A stretch of 56,516 bases of DNA from Bacteroides sp. (GCA_014802045.1 JAAVDA010000033.1:1-56516), one strand, 5' to 3'; shown: positions 35,075-44,524, numbered from the stretch's first letter. Numbers and translations: made by a program. Notes: generated from the letters alone by a model not told the origin.

Positions 35075-35105
35075 CATTATATCGGCGGGTATGGTCGGCG
35101 ATAGG

Positions 35106-37952
35106 TCATGAGCGTGATGATTGAAATCCGGTGTCCGACAGGCTCATCTCAACAAAACGCGCGCGCGGATTAGGAGGATTCTTACACAACTCGGCTCTTA
35201 TGAGAGCAGCCGCCTCTGGATCTTTAGCCACCATATAGAGATAACCTCCCCCACCTGCTCCCGGCAGCTTGCACCCGAGAGTCCAGTCTGAGATACGGCG
35301 TATCATAGCCGCCACGGCTTCCGGCTCGGTGCCGCTGTCGAGGCGCTTGTTCTGACGCCATGTTTCAGCCACCATTCGGCCATAGTCCTCGAAGTTGCCT
35401 CTCTGAATGGTGCGCGCCATCTCCACAGCATGCGATTTCATTTCGCTCAGAATAGCCAGATGTTCGCCGCTATTGAGAAACATCCCTCTCACGATTTCCG
35501 CAAGAATACCTTTGGCCGTGCGGGTAATTCCGGTGTAATATAGCAAGTGGCACTGACGATGATCGGGCGAAGTGAATATCTGTTGCGGCAGCCAGCTCAC
35601 GAGCGGCCTCTGGTCGTATCCTTCCGAAGTTTGCAAAAGCTTTATGCCGGGAAGGGCACCTCCATATTGGTCTTGCCATCCGCCGCCTGTTGTGAGCAAT
35701 TGTTCGAGCGCAAGAGTGCGGTAGCATATTTCATTCTCATCCCATGCCAGACCGCAGAAATCGGACAGAGCGCCGAGCACTGTTGAGCCCAATATGGAGC
35801 TTGTGCCGAGGCCTGAACCCGCCGGAATGGCCGACAGTAACGTCACCTCAATCCCGGCTCCGAAGTCGTGTAGATAGTCAGAAAGCGTGTCGCCAGGTGT
35901 GCGGCCTACGAATCCTGCAAGAGTGAGAGCCGCTTTCGGAATTGAAAACGGAGAGCCAACGGTGTGGTAATGCTGAAGCTCTTCGAATGTTTTCACCACT
36001 TCCATTGCTCCAAGATCTATTGAACGGAGCACGATACTGAAATCTTTAGATGGTTTCACATAGACCTGAATAGGAGGCTGACCATTGAGCTCGATAGCCA
36101 TATTGACCACATTACCCCCCGAATAGAGCGAATAGGGTGGAGTGTCGGTCCAGCCTCCGGCGAGATCTATACGCACAGAGCTTCTGCCCCACACAATCTG
36201 GTCGGGATAAACACTCATGTATGGACGCGGAGAGTCGCGGTCTATCTCTGCGAGCACCTCGCTGCGGAGCAATCCGAAAGCCTTTCGTTCGTCGGCAGAA
36301 CCATCGGACCCTCCGAGGGTTGCTATACGCGAACGGAGCATATGGTTGCGAATCCGAGTCATCGCCGGCACATCGGCCGATAATTCGGCCGGAGCGGGCA
36401 GACCGAGAGCATTATAATTTTCAGCCGCGTCGGCCAGGTCCAGCTGATAAAACACGCTTTTCTCGAAATTTCCTGCAAGAAACGTCCAGTTGCCTCGTCT
36501 GAACTCCTGCCGCTGGGCATAAACCCTCTCAAGATTGGCCTCGGCAGATATACCGTCGGCAGACAGCCGTGGCGATTCGAGCCAGATACGCTTTCCTTCC
36601 TCAAGAGTGGGTTCTGAAATCATCCAGCGGAGCACTTTCTCCATGTCATCTATATTGCTTACCACCGGATAAATCGGCGAAGCCTGAATATCGGTTTTTC
36701 CTTCCGGCATTCCGGGAGCGGAAACATCCAGTGCTCTCTCAGCCGACCAACTGAGATAGTCTGACCCGAGCCACCTTGTGGATGAATCGGCGAGCGGTCC
36801 GCGCATAGGGTCATCCATGCCATAGGGTCTGACAGCCCAACTTCCTGACCCCACAGGCACTATGTCCACACATATCCCTCTCGGAACAGTCAGATTCCAG
36901 GCATTTACAGGCACTCCGGTGATGATATGGTCAGACGTCAGACCCCACGATGCCGGAACATTGCTGTTTTCCACCCACACACGATCGTTGGCCGACGACA
37001 GACGATAGCCCATCAGAGCATTCTGCACAAATAGAGCCTGACTCGGCTTCACCTTGCGCTGGAGAATCTTACGTTGGTCAACCACACGGTGTTGGAGAGC
37101 AAGAGTCGACGATATGAGTTCGCGACTCGTGCCGAAATGATAAAACTCTCCGTCGTGGAGCGGCACAACAGCCACCGAAAGCGTATTGACCTCAGCATCA
37201 TTGACAGGCGGATTAGTGCCGAGCGCACGCCCGAAATCGCTATAGAGATCATAGTAACCTACATTACCGTCAGAATCAAGCGAACGCTTCATCAACACCT
37301 TCATGGCTTTCTCAGACAGTAGCCAGATACCGATATCCATCAGAAACAGATGAGTCTGTGAAAGTTGTTCAAGCTCATCTACCGTTGGCTTCTGGAGCAT
37401 AAAATCAAGAACATGCTCGCTGTCGCGTCGGGAAGCAAAAACACCATGATGACTGGCAAGCTCTGCATCAACCCACATTCCATAACACACTACATCGGCC
37501 TCAGGAACCTTCACTCCCGCATGGTCAGCCCTGATAAGCACATCTCCGCTGGCAATCAGAGTTGACAATCCTGCTGGAGCTGTCTCCAATATACGCTGAT
37601 AGAGCGGTAGCTGAAGATTGAGCAGATTCTGGCTGAGTTTCTGTCCGCGCTCCCATCTGAACACCGGCACAGGGGTAAGAATCTTTCCCACCGGGGCATA
37701 GGCCGGCAGACGGCGACTCTGCCCCCCCGCATGAATGATAATTTTAGAGGAAGCAAGCGAAGCGCCCGGATTGTTTTCAAGCCATTTTTCGACAAGCCAT
37801 GTCGTGCCTCCCCCCGATCCGACCTTGCGTCCGGCAGGATCTGTGGAGCAGAACCACTCCTCTTCAGGCAGATGTTCGAGTCCGTTGAAACTCCTCACGA
37901 GGTCTGGCGGAAGCGAAAGCAACTTATAGGTTTTATCGGCTGATTGTGACAT
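35106..37952 (-). CDS. fkp: Bifunctional L-fucokinase / fucose-1-phosphate guanylyltransferase
   Basis: A 948-aa cytosolic fusion that turns salvaged L-fucose into GDP-fucose for capsule and glycoprotein decoration, as shown for Bacteroides Fkp (949 aa). The N-terminal guanylyltransferase half holds HAGGQSRRLPAYAPVGK (about 75-90). The C-terminal GHMP kinase half (about 590-948) holds IDLAGGWTDTPP, the ATP-binding PAGSGLGTSS near 709-718, and KLPGAGGGG near 895. The start at 37952 (MSQSADKTYK) matches the known length; an upstream in-frame Met at 38012 is unlikely. No fucose transporter or isomerase is adjacent. Confidence 0.95.
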   Translation of the reverse strand: MSQSADKTYKLLSLPPDLVRSFNGLEHLPEEEWFCSTDPAGRKVGSGGGTTWLVEKWLENNPGASLASSKIIIHAGGQSRRLPAYAPVGKILTPVPVFRWERGQKLSQNLLNLQLPLYQRILETAPAGLSTLIASGDVLIRADHAGVKVPEADVVCYGMWVDAELASHHGVFASRRDSEHVLDFMLQKPTVDELEQLSQTHLFLMDIGIWLLSEKAMKVLMKRSLDSDGNVGYYDLYSDFGRALGTNPPVNDAEVNTLSVAVVPLHDGEFYHFGTSRELISSTLALQHRVVDQRKILQRKVKPSQALFVQNALMGYRLSSANDRVWVENSNVPASWGLTSDHIITGVPVNAWNLTVPRGICVDIVPVGSGSWAVRPYGMDDPMRGPLADSSTRWLGSDYLSWSAERALDVSAPGMPEGKTDIQASPIYPVVSNIDDMEKVLRWMISEPTLEEGKRIWLESPRLSADGISAEANLERVYAQRQEFRRGNWTFLAGNFEKSVFYQLDLADAAENYNALGLPAPAELSADVPAMTRIRNHMLRSRIATLGGSDGSADERKAFGLLRSEVLAEIDRDSPRPYMSVYPDQIVWGRSSVRIDLAGGWTDTPPYSLYSGGNVVNMAIELNGQPPIQVYVKPSKDFSIVLRSIDLGAMEVVKTFEELQHYHTVGSPFSIPKAALTLAGFVGRTPGDTLSDYLHDFGAGIEVTLLSAIPAGSGLGTSSILGSTVLGALSDFCGLAWDENEICYRTLALEQLLTTGGGWQDQYGGALPGIKLLQTSEGYDQRPLVSWLPQQIFTSPDHRQCHLLYYTGITRTAKGILAEIVRGMFLNSGEHLAILSEMKSHAVEMARTIQRGNFEDYGRMVAETWRQNKRLDSGTEPEAVAAMIRRISDWTLGCKLPGAGGGGYLYMVAKDPEAAALIRAELCKNPPNPRARFVEMSLSDTGFQSSRS

Positions 37953-38071
37953 AGAGATATATGAAATTTTATTATATATAATAAGGTGTAACGGGCAAGA
38001 TATGCCACACATATTTTCGCAAAGATAATAAACTTTTTTAACACAATACTCAATGATAACGGATTTCTATG

Positions 38072-38079
38072 TAACTTTG
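38072..38079 (+). promoter_or_regulatory. -7 box upstream of the SulP transporter
   Basis: TAACTTTG, 57 nt before the ATG at 38137. No clear -33 TTTG was seen. Confidence 0.45.
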
Positions 38080-38136
38080 CACCTCGAAAATTTAATTCAC
38101 GCAGATTTTAATTCTAAAAGAGCTTTTAAGTAAGTC

Positions 38137-39846
38137 ATGAATTTATCCGGACCGGTCGATTTCAGACCGAAACTGTTCTCGGCGCTGCGCCACTACTCGA
38201 TGTCGCGTTTCAAATCAGACGCAATCGCAGGTATAGTAGTGGGTATTGTAGCCCTCCCGCTCGCAATTGCATTCGGTATTGCCAGCGGTGTAAGCCCCAC
38301 GGTGGGGCTCGTGACCGCTATTATAGGCGGATTTCTCGTGTCGGCATTAGGTGGATGCTCTGTGCAGATTGGAGGTCCCACTGGTGCATTCATCGTGATA
38401 GTCTACAACATTATCGCCACCTACGGACTTGAGGGTCTGGCCATAGCTACTATTATGGCAGGCCTCATACTGGTGATGCTCGGAGTGTTTCATCTCGGCA
38501 CAGTGATTAAGTTTATCCCCTATCCGATTGTAGTGGGTTTCACTGCCGGTATCGCCCTGACCATCTTCTCCACCCAGATCAACGACTTCTTCGGAATGGG
38601 ATTGCGCGACCTTCCAAGCGAATTTATTCCGAAATGGGGCGTTTATTTCAAGTCGTTCGGCGCCACAAACCTCACCACTCTCGCTGTAGGTGTCGTGTCG
38701 CTTCTCATCATTATTTTCACTCCCAAGATATCCAAGAAGCTGCCGGGTGCCCTGCTTTCAATTATCATTGTGACCATAGCAGTATATTTCATCAACCGCA
38801 TGCCGGAATTTCACATCGAGACAATCGGCGACCGTTTCGGTAATCTGCCGACCGACATACCGCAGCCTCACGGATTTGTGCTCAATATGGCCACTATCAA
38901 CAATCTGCTGCCCTCGGCATTTACAATCGCCATACTTGGAGCTATTGAGTCGCTGCTTTCAGCCACAGTGGCCGATGGTATCACCGGCTCACGTACCAAC
39001 AGCAATACCGAACTCATCGGTCAGGGCATTGCCAATATCGTTGTGCCTTTCTTCGGTGGTATCCCTGTGACCGGTGCTATAGCCCGCACGATGACCAACA
39101 TCACCAACGGCGGACGCACTCCTGTGGCCGGAATAATCCATGCCATAGTGCTCCTGCTCATATTCCTCTTCCTGATGCCGCTCATCAACCTCGTGCCTAT
39201 GGCCTGTCTGGCCGCTGTGCTTATCATGGTGTCATACAACATGAGCGGTTGGCGCACCGTCAAGGCAATGCTCAAGAATCCGAAGGGAGATATCACAGTG
39301 CTTGCCGTCACATTCCTCCTCACGGTAATATTTGACCTCACAATCGCAATTGAGATGGGACTGCTTCTGGCCGTGATTCTCTTCCTGCGCCGTGTGATGG
39401 AAAACACCCAGATTCGCGCTTACAGCGGCCAGCTCGATGTGGCCGAGGGCACCGAAGCCACCACCCACGAAGTGCTTGATGTGGCCAAAGGGGTGGAAAT
39501 CTATGAGATTGACGGCCCGTTCTTCTTTGGCGTAGCCACAAAGTTTGACGAGCTGATGCGCAACTCTATGGCCAGAAAACCTCTGGTGAGAATACTGCGC
39601 ATGCGTAAGGTGCCGTTTATCGATGCCACAGGTGTTCACAACCTTGAGATTCTCATACGCTCATCGCAGCATGAAGGCATCCATGTGGTGCTGTCCGGTG
39701 TGAACGACAATGTCCGTGCAGTGCTCGACCACTCCGGTGTGATGGATCTCGTTGGGCAAGATCATGTGTGCAGTCATATCACCGGTGCGGTGAAAATGGC
39801 TAATGCACTCGTGGCACGCATCGAAGCCGAGCGCGAAAGTCGTTAA
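38137..39846 (+). CDS. SulP-family anion transporter with STAS domain
   Basis: A 569-aa inner-membrane protein. The SulP core (about residues 20-415) has the family signature region VALPLAIAFGIASGVSPTVGL and about 12-14 helices. The cytosolic STAS domain (about 430-565) contains GPFFFGVATKFDEL and the phosphorylation-loop-like VPFIDATGVHNLE. SulP proteins import sulfate, bicarbonate or other anions; which one cannot be told. No sulfur-assimilation or carbonic anhydrase gene is adjacent. Confidence 0.93.
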   Translation: MNLSGPVDFRPKLFSALRHYSMSRFKSDAIAGIVVGIVALPLAIAFGIASGVSPTVGLVTAIIGGFLVSALGGCSVQIGGPTGAFIVIVYNIIATYGLEGLAIATIMAGLILVMLGVFHLGTVIKFIPYPIVVGFTAGIALTIFSTQINDFFGMGLRDLPSEFIPKWGVYFKSFGATNLTTLAVGVVSLLIIIFTPKISKKLPGALLSIIIVTIAVYFINRMPEFHIETIGDRFGNLPTDIPQPHGFVLNMATINNLLPSAFTIAILGAIESLLSATVADGITGSRTNSNTELIGQGIANIVVPFFGGIPVTGAIARTMTNITNGGRTPVAGIIHAIVLLLIFLFLMPLINLVPMACLAAVLIMVSYNMSGWRTVKAMLKNPKGDITVLAVTFLLTVIFDLTIAIEMGLLLAVILFLRRVMENTQIRAYSGQLDVAEGTEATTHEVLDVAKGVEIYEIDGPFFFGVATKFDELMRNSMARKPLVRILRMRKVPFIDATGVHNLEILIRSSQHEGIHVVLSGVNDNVRAVLDHSGVMDLVGQDHVCSHITGAVKMANALVARIEAERESR

Positions 39847-39925
39847 AAAACCGCCCCTCTTCACTACAAAAATTAGGGAATTTTCAGAAAAAAGTGACCA
39901 TCAAAGAAAAAATAGCTAATTTTTG

Positions 39926-39956
39926 TTTGGTGAGTCATAAAATTGTACTACCTTTG
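39926..39956 (+). promoter_or_regulatory. Strong promoter of the small lipoprotein gene
   Basis: TTTG (39926-39929), 19 nt, TACCTTTG (39949-39956): consensus Bacteroidetes promoter, start near 39963. Confidence 0.75.
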
Positions 39957-40005
39957 CATCGTTTTTGAAGCTAAAGAAATTGTTTTATTAATTAATTAAA
40001 CGAAA

Positions 40006-40212
40006 ATGAAAAAGTTAGTTTTAATGCTTGCTGTTGTTTTCAGCGCATCACTCTTCTCCTGCGGTTCTTCTGATAAGGCTGCCGCTGAAGCTACCGACAC
40101 AATCGTAGCTGCTGTTGAAGAAGTAGAAGCAGTTGTTGCCGACACTCTCGCTAACGACAGCGTTGTTACCGACACCGTTGTAGCTGAAGCTGCTGCAGCT
40201 GTTGCTGAGTAA
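40006..40212 (+). CDS. Small Ala/Val/acidic-rich lipoprotein
   Basis: A 68-aa protein with a lipoprotein signal MKKLVLMLAVVFSASLFSC (Cys19) followed by a mature part of only about 49 residues. These are almost entirely Ala, Val, Glu, Asp and Thr, in short repeats (VEEVEAVVADT, then SVVTDTVVAE). It has no aromatic residues after the signal. A consensus promoter and terminator frame it as its own unit, and the ATG is preceded by an AT-rich leader. It may be an abundant envelope lipoprotein, analogous in size to Lpp; that is only a guess. No known domain. Confidence 0.75.
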   Translation: MKKLVLMLAVVFSASLFSCGSSDKAAAEATDTIVAAVEEVEAVVADTLANDSVVTDTVVAEAAAAVAE

Positions 40213-40246
40213 GAGAATACCGCAGACATAACGTCTACGATATCAT

Positions 40247-40280
40247 AGAGCCGAATCCCAGGGATTCTGCTCTTTTTTTT
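40247..40280 (+). terminator. Intrinsic terminator of the small lipoprotein gene
   Basis: AGAGC/GCTCT and GAATCC/GGATTC stems separated by one C-T mismatch (40247-40273) are followed by a run of eight or more T. Confidence 0.85.
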
Positions 40281-40311
40281 ATGCCTACCCCACAGACCAC
40301 CACGCTTCCGG

Positions 40312-41160
40312 TCACTTCATCAGAGGGGCAGCCCGGTCAGGAGAAATACCCAGCTCCACCGCCCGTCGTGCATCAGCTTTGGCATCGTCATTGCGATAGC
40401 GCAACCTATTGAGCAACGCCCTGTAGAGATAGAGTTCACCGTCTGCAGGATCAAGAGCCATCCCCTGAGCTATATCAGCAGAAGCTTCATTAAGAGCTCC
40501 GGTCATCAGATAGCAGAGGGCTCGGGTGGAATAAAGCTCAGACGTTGGAGCCGCCTCTATCGAATGATTTAGAGAAGGAATGGCATCTGCATACCGCCCT
40601 ATAGCACTATAGAAAGTGCCCCGCGCCAAATCAGTGCGTGGATCTGAATCAGCATTACGATCCATAAAATCCACATCACGGGCAGCTGTTGCCACATCGC
40701 CACGCCTCATAGCCTCCATAGCGTGGAGATATCGCGCACCGGTGTGGAGAGAATCTATTTCAAGAATAGCCTCCCAATCCGCATATGCCTTGTCATACTG
40801 TCCCAGAGCTGCCAGAACCGAACCACGGTTTGACAGCACCACCACCGCCCGGGGAGCCATCTCATGAGCATCGTTGAGAGTGGCTATGGCCATAGAGTCG
40901 CGCCCCTGATAGAACCGCATCATTCCGAGATTGGAAACCAGTATCACATTTGAAGGATTAGCCGGCTCCAATCGCAAAGCCTCTACAAGCAGCATCTCAG
41001 CCTTGCGCCAATCTTCCTTGGCTATCGCCGAATCAGCCAGCCCCATCAGGCGCAGATAGGGAGTGTCGTCGGTAGTTGTGGCAGAAACACCCGACACATA
41101 TATTATAATTGTAAGCAGCAGCGTGGCAATACGCATTAATGTAGTTAGATTCTTGTTCAT
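40312..41160 (-). CDS. Exported tetratricopeptide (TPR) protein
   Basis: A 282-aa protein with an N-terminal signal or anchor helix (IATLLLTIIIYVSGVSA) and then about seven TPR units (e.g. SNLGMMRFYQGRDSMAIATL, SNRGSVLAALGQYDKAYADW, AIGRYADAIPSLNHSIEAAP). TPRs mediate protein contacts; the partner is unknown. The start at 41160 (MNKNLTTLM) is preferred to 41220 because a -7 box TAACTTTG (41209-41202) lies in between. A later Met at MRIATLLL is possible. Confidence 0.75.
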   Translation of the reverse strand: MNKNLTTLMRIATLLLTIIIYVSGVSATTTDDTPYLRLMGLADSAIAKEDWRKAEMLLVEALRLEPANPSNVILVSNLGMMRFYQGRDSMAIATLNDAHEMAPRAVVVLSNRGSVLAALGQYDKAYADWEAILEIDSLHTGARYLHAMEAMRRGDVATAARDVDFMDRNADSDPRTDLARGTFYSAIGRYADAIPSLNHSIEAAPTSELYSTRALCYLMTGALNEASADIAQGMALDPADGELYLYRALLNRLRYRNDDAKADARRAVELGISPDRAAPLMK

Positions 41161-41354
41161 AGTTCTGCTCAAGGAAAGATAATGTTCCCTTAAGTCGGTC
41201 TCAAAGTTACGCAGCAGCAAGTTAATAAACTCCTAATCGTCGCATAATATTTGTTAACCCGCAGGAGTCAAACCTATAGCAACCTTATTTTAACTCTTAT
41301 AGATAGCTATAAAACAGCATATTAGAAATAATTTTCACGATTTTTACCAGAAAA

Positions 41355-41386
41355 TTTGGAAGAACAAAAAAAGTGTAGTAACTTTG
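41355..41386 (+). promoter_or_regulatory. Promoter of tRNA-Cys
   Basis: TTTG (41355-41358), 20 nt, TAACTTTG (41379-41386): consensus promoter 21 nt before the tRNA. Confidence 0.75.
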
Positions 41387-41407
41387 CATCCGCAAACCCA
41401 CAGAAAT

Positions 41408-41478
41408 GGTTCCTTGGCCGAGTGGTTAGGCACCGGTCTGCAAAACCGTTTACAGCAGTTCGATTCTGCTAGGAACCT
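41408..41478 (+). tRNA. tRNA-Cys (GCA)
   Basis: Acceptor arms GGTTCCT (41408-41414) and AGGAACC (41471-41477), with discriminator T, form a complete stem. The D arm is GCC..GGC, the anticodon loop CTGCAAA carries GCA at 41440-41442, and the T arm is AGCAG-TTCGATT-CTGCT. The CCA is not encoded. Confidence 0.95.
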
Positions 41479-41484
41479 CCCCTG

Positions 41485-41517
41485 ATGCTCGGCGGAAATC
41501 CGCCGAGCATTTATTTT
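41485..41517 (+). terminator. Intrinsic terminator of tRNA-Cys
   Basis: A perfect 11-bp stem, ATGCTCGGCGG (41485-41495) with CCGCCGAGCAT (41500-41510), and TTATTTT directly after. Confidence 0.92.
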
Positions 41518-41621
41518 ACGCCCCTCGGTGTTAAAAAAAAATAACTATATTTTTATTTTTGCGAAATGCAGCTAAGCGTATCTATCTTTGCTGTGTATAA
41601 AACCTCTATAATCTTTTTAAT

Positions 41622-42852
41622 ATGACACTTAAAAATCTTTCACTCATACTCTCTGCTGGAGTTCTGGCAGGATGTGCTTATACAGCTGAAACAAGAAGGT
41701 TAGATACTGTCAATGTGGCTGCAGCCATCGAGAATCCGACAAAAATCACCACCTCACAATTAGGATCAAAAATCCGCTTCGTGCCGCTCGAGACATCTGA
41801 CGCTTCACTCATAGCAAACGATTGGACCATAGCCTTTACAGATGACCGTGCGATTGTAGGTAATTTCGGCACGGAGGCCGGAGTTCTTGTATTTGACCTT
41901 CACGACGGACAGTTTCTAAACCGTGTTGGACAGATCGGTGCAGGACCGGAAGACTATGCAAACCCATTCTTCCTGATTGATCCGGTCACTTCGCAGTTAA
42001 TATTCATGTCGGGCAACGGAAACGGTTATCTTGCATACAATACCGACGGAACATATTGCGGGAAAGTCCTTCCCGGATTTGACACAAGATCGGCAATGCC
42101 GATAGGGGTGGCCGATTCCATAGTCTATGCTGCTACTCCAGGATTCAACCGCGAACGCTTATTCAGAGCCATACACATGGACAGCGAGCCTGTGGACTCT
42201 TTTATCGCATTCAAAGGTCAGTCGGGAGGGGATTTCCCAAATGGGTTCAATGGGCACCATTTACGACAATTTCAGTGGTCCACTTCGCCACTCGATGCAA
42301 GATATGCGTCAAGTACAAAATCAAGGCCATACGTATATCGTGAAATCTGTTTTTCCAATTACCACCGGACAGCATACCGGATTTAAGGAGACAATGTGCG
42401 ACACAGTATATCGTCTTACTCCATCAGCAGCAGTGCCTGAGCTCATTTTCGACATGGGCCGCCATAGCTTCCCAATCAATGATCTCAATCGCAAGGATAT
42501 AAAATCCGACAACCTGATTGTGACAGACGTTAACGTAACCCCAAAGAAGGCGGTGTTCGGGGTGTCGCGCGGATGGATTGGCGATGAAGACCACACACTC
42601 TATATAGGCACTTACGACCGACAGACAGGAGAGACCCGCATAGCTCTTGCATCCGATGGCATCACCGATGACCTCGGTGGATTCATACCTTTTGCACCGG
42701 CATTTTCCAACCCGAAAGGCGATCTTATCGGTGTACTTACCACCGACGACATCGAAGAGTGGTATGGAGAGAACCCCGACTTTCCGCGTCCCGAATGGCT
42801 CAACACCCTGCCGGATGACAGCAACCCGATTCTCGTTATCGTGAGTGAATAA
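41622..42852 (+). pseudogene. Frameshifted 6-bladed beta-propeller lipoprotein (copy 4)
   Basis: The first frame (41622 to about 42235) gives a lipoprotein signal (lipobox VLAGC) and propeller motifs (KIRFVPLETSDAS; LNRVGQIGAGPEDY). The family continues in the next frame (about 42230-42852), with FKETMCDTVYRLTP and the C-terminus ILVIVSE. The break lies near the G run at 42228-42231, which follows GGGA; one extra base there would explain it. Together the two parts give about 410 aa, the normal family size. Without the shift, translation ends at 42386 with an unrelated tail. This is a pseudogene, a sequencing error or a slippage switch. Confidence 0.8.
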
Positions 42853-42947
42853 CCCTTGCCGACTCAGACTATGCCCTGACGCTTCTATACAGTCCGGCAA
42901 TCGGTTCAGTGGAGTTCAACAGGTCAAAAAAGTTATTTGCGAAAAAA

Positions 42948-42979
42948 TTTGGTGGAAACAAAAAAAATAGCTTACTTTG
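42948..42979 (+). promoter_or_regulatory. Promoter of the rpmB-rpmG operon
   Basis: TTTG (42948-42951), 20 nt, TTACTTTG (42972-42979), close to consensus. The start near 42986 leaves a 125-nt leader before rpmB, with no structure I could assign with confidence. Confidence 0.6.
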
Positions 42980-43111
42980 CACTCTGTTTTATGGCACATC
43001 CTGTAAAGTCGTTAAAAATGATGCGTTTGACGATGATATGAGAACGGGACACGGCGGCCATGAGACCCGGTTAAAATATTAACTAATAAAGAGCTAAATA
43101 ACAAAACAGCC

Positions 43112-43369
43112 ATGTCAAAGATTTGTCAAATCACGGGCAAAAAAGCGATGGTGGGCAACAACGTTTCTCACTCGAAACGCCGCACCAAGCGCAAATTTAA
43201 CGTTAATCTCTTCACCAAGAAATTCTTTTGGGTAGAAGAGCAGGTATGGATTACACTTACCATCTCCGCTGCCGGTCTGCGCACCATCAACAAGAAAGGC
43301 CTGGATGCAGCAATCAAGGAAGCTGCCCAGAAGGGTTATTTAACTGAAATCAAAACATTAGCATACTAA
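43112..43369 (+). CDS. rpmB: 50S ribosomal protein L28
   Basis: An 85-aa ribosomal protein with the L28 signature [29 protein letters not shown]. It lacks the zinc-binding Cys pairs found in some L28 forms. It forms an operon with rpmG (3 nt gap) and DUF4295, the standard Bacteroidetes order. Confidence 0.97.
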   Translation: MSKICQITGKKAMVGNNVSHSKRRTKRKFNVNLFTKKFFWVEEQVWITLTISAAGLRTINKKGLDAAIKEAAQKGYLTEIKTLAY

Positions 43370-43372
43370 ACC

Positions 43373-43561
43373 ATGGCAAAGAAAGCTAAAGGCAATCGTG
43401 TGCAGGTGATTCTTGAATGCACCGAGCACAAGGCAAGCGGCATGCCCGGTACATCACGTTACATCACCACCAAGAACCGCAAGAACACTCAAGAGCGTCT
43501 GGAACTGAAGAAGTATAACCCGATTCTCAAGAAAGTAACCATCCACAAAGAAATTAAATAA
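43373..43561 (+). CDS. rpmG: 50S ribosomal protein L33
   Basis: A 62-aa L33 protein ([39 protein letters not shown]). It has only one Cys, so it is the zinc-independent form. Located between rpmB and the DUF4295 gene. Confidence 0.96.
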   Translation: MAKKAKGNRVQVILECTEHKASGMPGTSRYITTKNRKNTQERLELKKYNPILKKVTIHKEIK

Positions 43562-43571
43562 GATCTGAAAT

Positions 43572-43721
43572 ATGGCAAAGAAAACCGTCGCATCACTTCA
43601 GAAAGGTGAGGGCCGCACATACAGCAAGGTTATCCGCGTGGTGAAGTCAGCCAAGACCGGTGCATACACCTTCCAGGAACAGATGGTGCCTAACGAAGCC
43701 GTTAAGGACCTTCTGAAATAA
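43572..43721 (+). CDS. DUF4295 family small basic protein
   Basis: A 49-aa basic protein starting MAKKTVASLQKGEGR and ending NEAVKDLLK. This matches the DUF4295 family, which in Bacteroidetes always follows L28 and L33 and is therefore thought to be ribosome-associated. It starts 10 nt after rpmG. The gene usually found next (ftsY) is absent: a terminator follows. Confidence 0.9.
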   Translation: MAKKTVASLQKGEGRTYSKVIRVVKSAKTGAYTFQEQMVPNEAVKDLLK

Positions 43722-43768
43722 AATAAAGACCGGACACGCATATAGTCCGAAAACCAAATCCGCATAAC

Positions 43769-43825
43769 GAGGGCGTGAGAAGGAAAACCGTAAAGGCCAT
43801 TCCTTTTCACGCCCTTGATTTTTTT
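43769..43825 (+). terminator. Intrinsic terminator of the ribosomal protein operon
   Basis: A 16-bp stem (43769-43784 with 43801-43816, two G-T pairs) followed by a T run (43819-43825). Confidence 0.88.
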
Positions 43826-43999
43826 CATTTTCCTCACAGCCGCGCTTCACACTATTACAGGGTTAGTTGCAAAAACCCGGTTGTCGGAGAACCATTATCT
43901 TGCTAAGAGCTTTTTACAACTTACCCTTAGAAACCAACAGTATGAGCATAAAAAAAGGCCGGAAAGATTCATTTGACTCTCCGTCCTGATTTGCGTTAC

Positions 44000-44494
44000 T
44001 CAGACGTCTGACAAAATACTCTTAAGATATCTGACGTCCGGATTCACTTCGATAATCTTCCCCTCGGGATCGATAAGAAATGAATTTAATCCTTCGCTCA
44101 GGTGATAAGCTCCCGACAGCCGGGCTGCCTCACCATCGCTCACATGAAACTGCGACTTCGCACTAAGATTGTCCCTACGCACTATCTCACGAAAGAGGCG
44201 CTCGCTACGGTCGAAGTTGACCGACAAGTGACAAAATCGTTCTCCGGGATAATAATCGCCAAGTGCGTCATAGTCATTGGCCCTCAAGCGGCTCTGCGCA
44301 TCAGTCGATGCCCAGAAATTGACCAGCACATAGCGTCCCCTCAGATCGGCAAGCGAAACAAGAGTGTCGCTTTTTTCCACTTTGAACAAGGGAGCCTTAT
44401 AGCCTTCGGCGGCTTCATAGACTCTTCCCGAATAAGCCGATACTGAAATAACGAGAACGGCGAAGAGCACAATTACTGAAATTGTTTTCTTCAT
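44000..44494 (-). CDS. Thioredoxin-like (TlpA/redoxin) protein lacking the CxxC motif
   Basis: A 164-aa exported protein with signal peptide (MKKTISVIVLFAVLVISVSA) and a redoxin fold (LADLRGRYVLVNFWAS; FLIDPEGKIIEVNPDV). In active members WAS is followed by WCxPC; here it reads TDAQSR, so both catalytic cysteines are missing. The only Cys after the signal is in ERFCHLSV. It cannot act as a classical thiol oxidoreductase and may be a binding protein instead. Transcribed divergently from the ECF sigma operon, with a structured leader of about 130 nt. Confidence 0.8.
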   Translation of the reverse strand: MKKTISVIVLFAVLVISVSAYSGRVYEAAEGYKAPLFKVEKSDTLVSLADLRGRYVLVNFWASTDAQSRLRANDYDALGDYYPGERFCHLSVNFDRSERLFREIVRRDNLSAKSQFHVSDGEAARLSGAYHLSEGLNSFLIDPEGKIIEVNPDVRYLKSILSDV

Positions 44495-44524
44495 TGTTCA
44501 GGTTTAATGTTCAACTTTAAGACC

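Noticed and set aside
41408..41621. tRNA-Cys as an attachment site of an integrated element
   Set aside because: No integrase and no repeat of the tRNA 3' end was found downstream; the tRNA has its own terminator.
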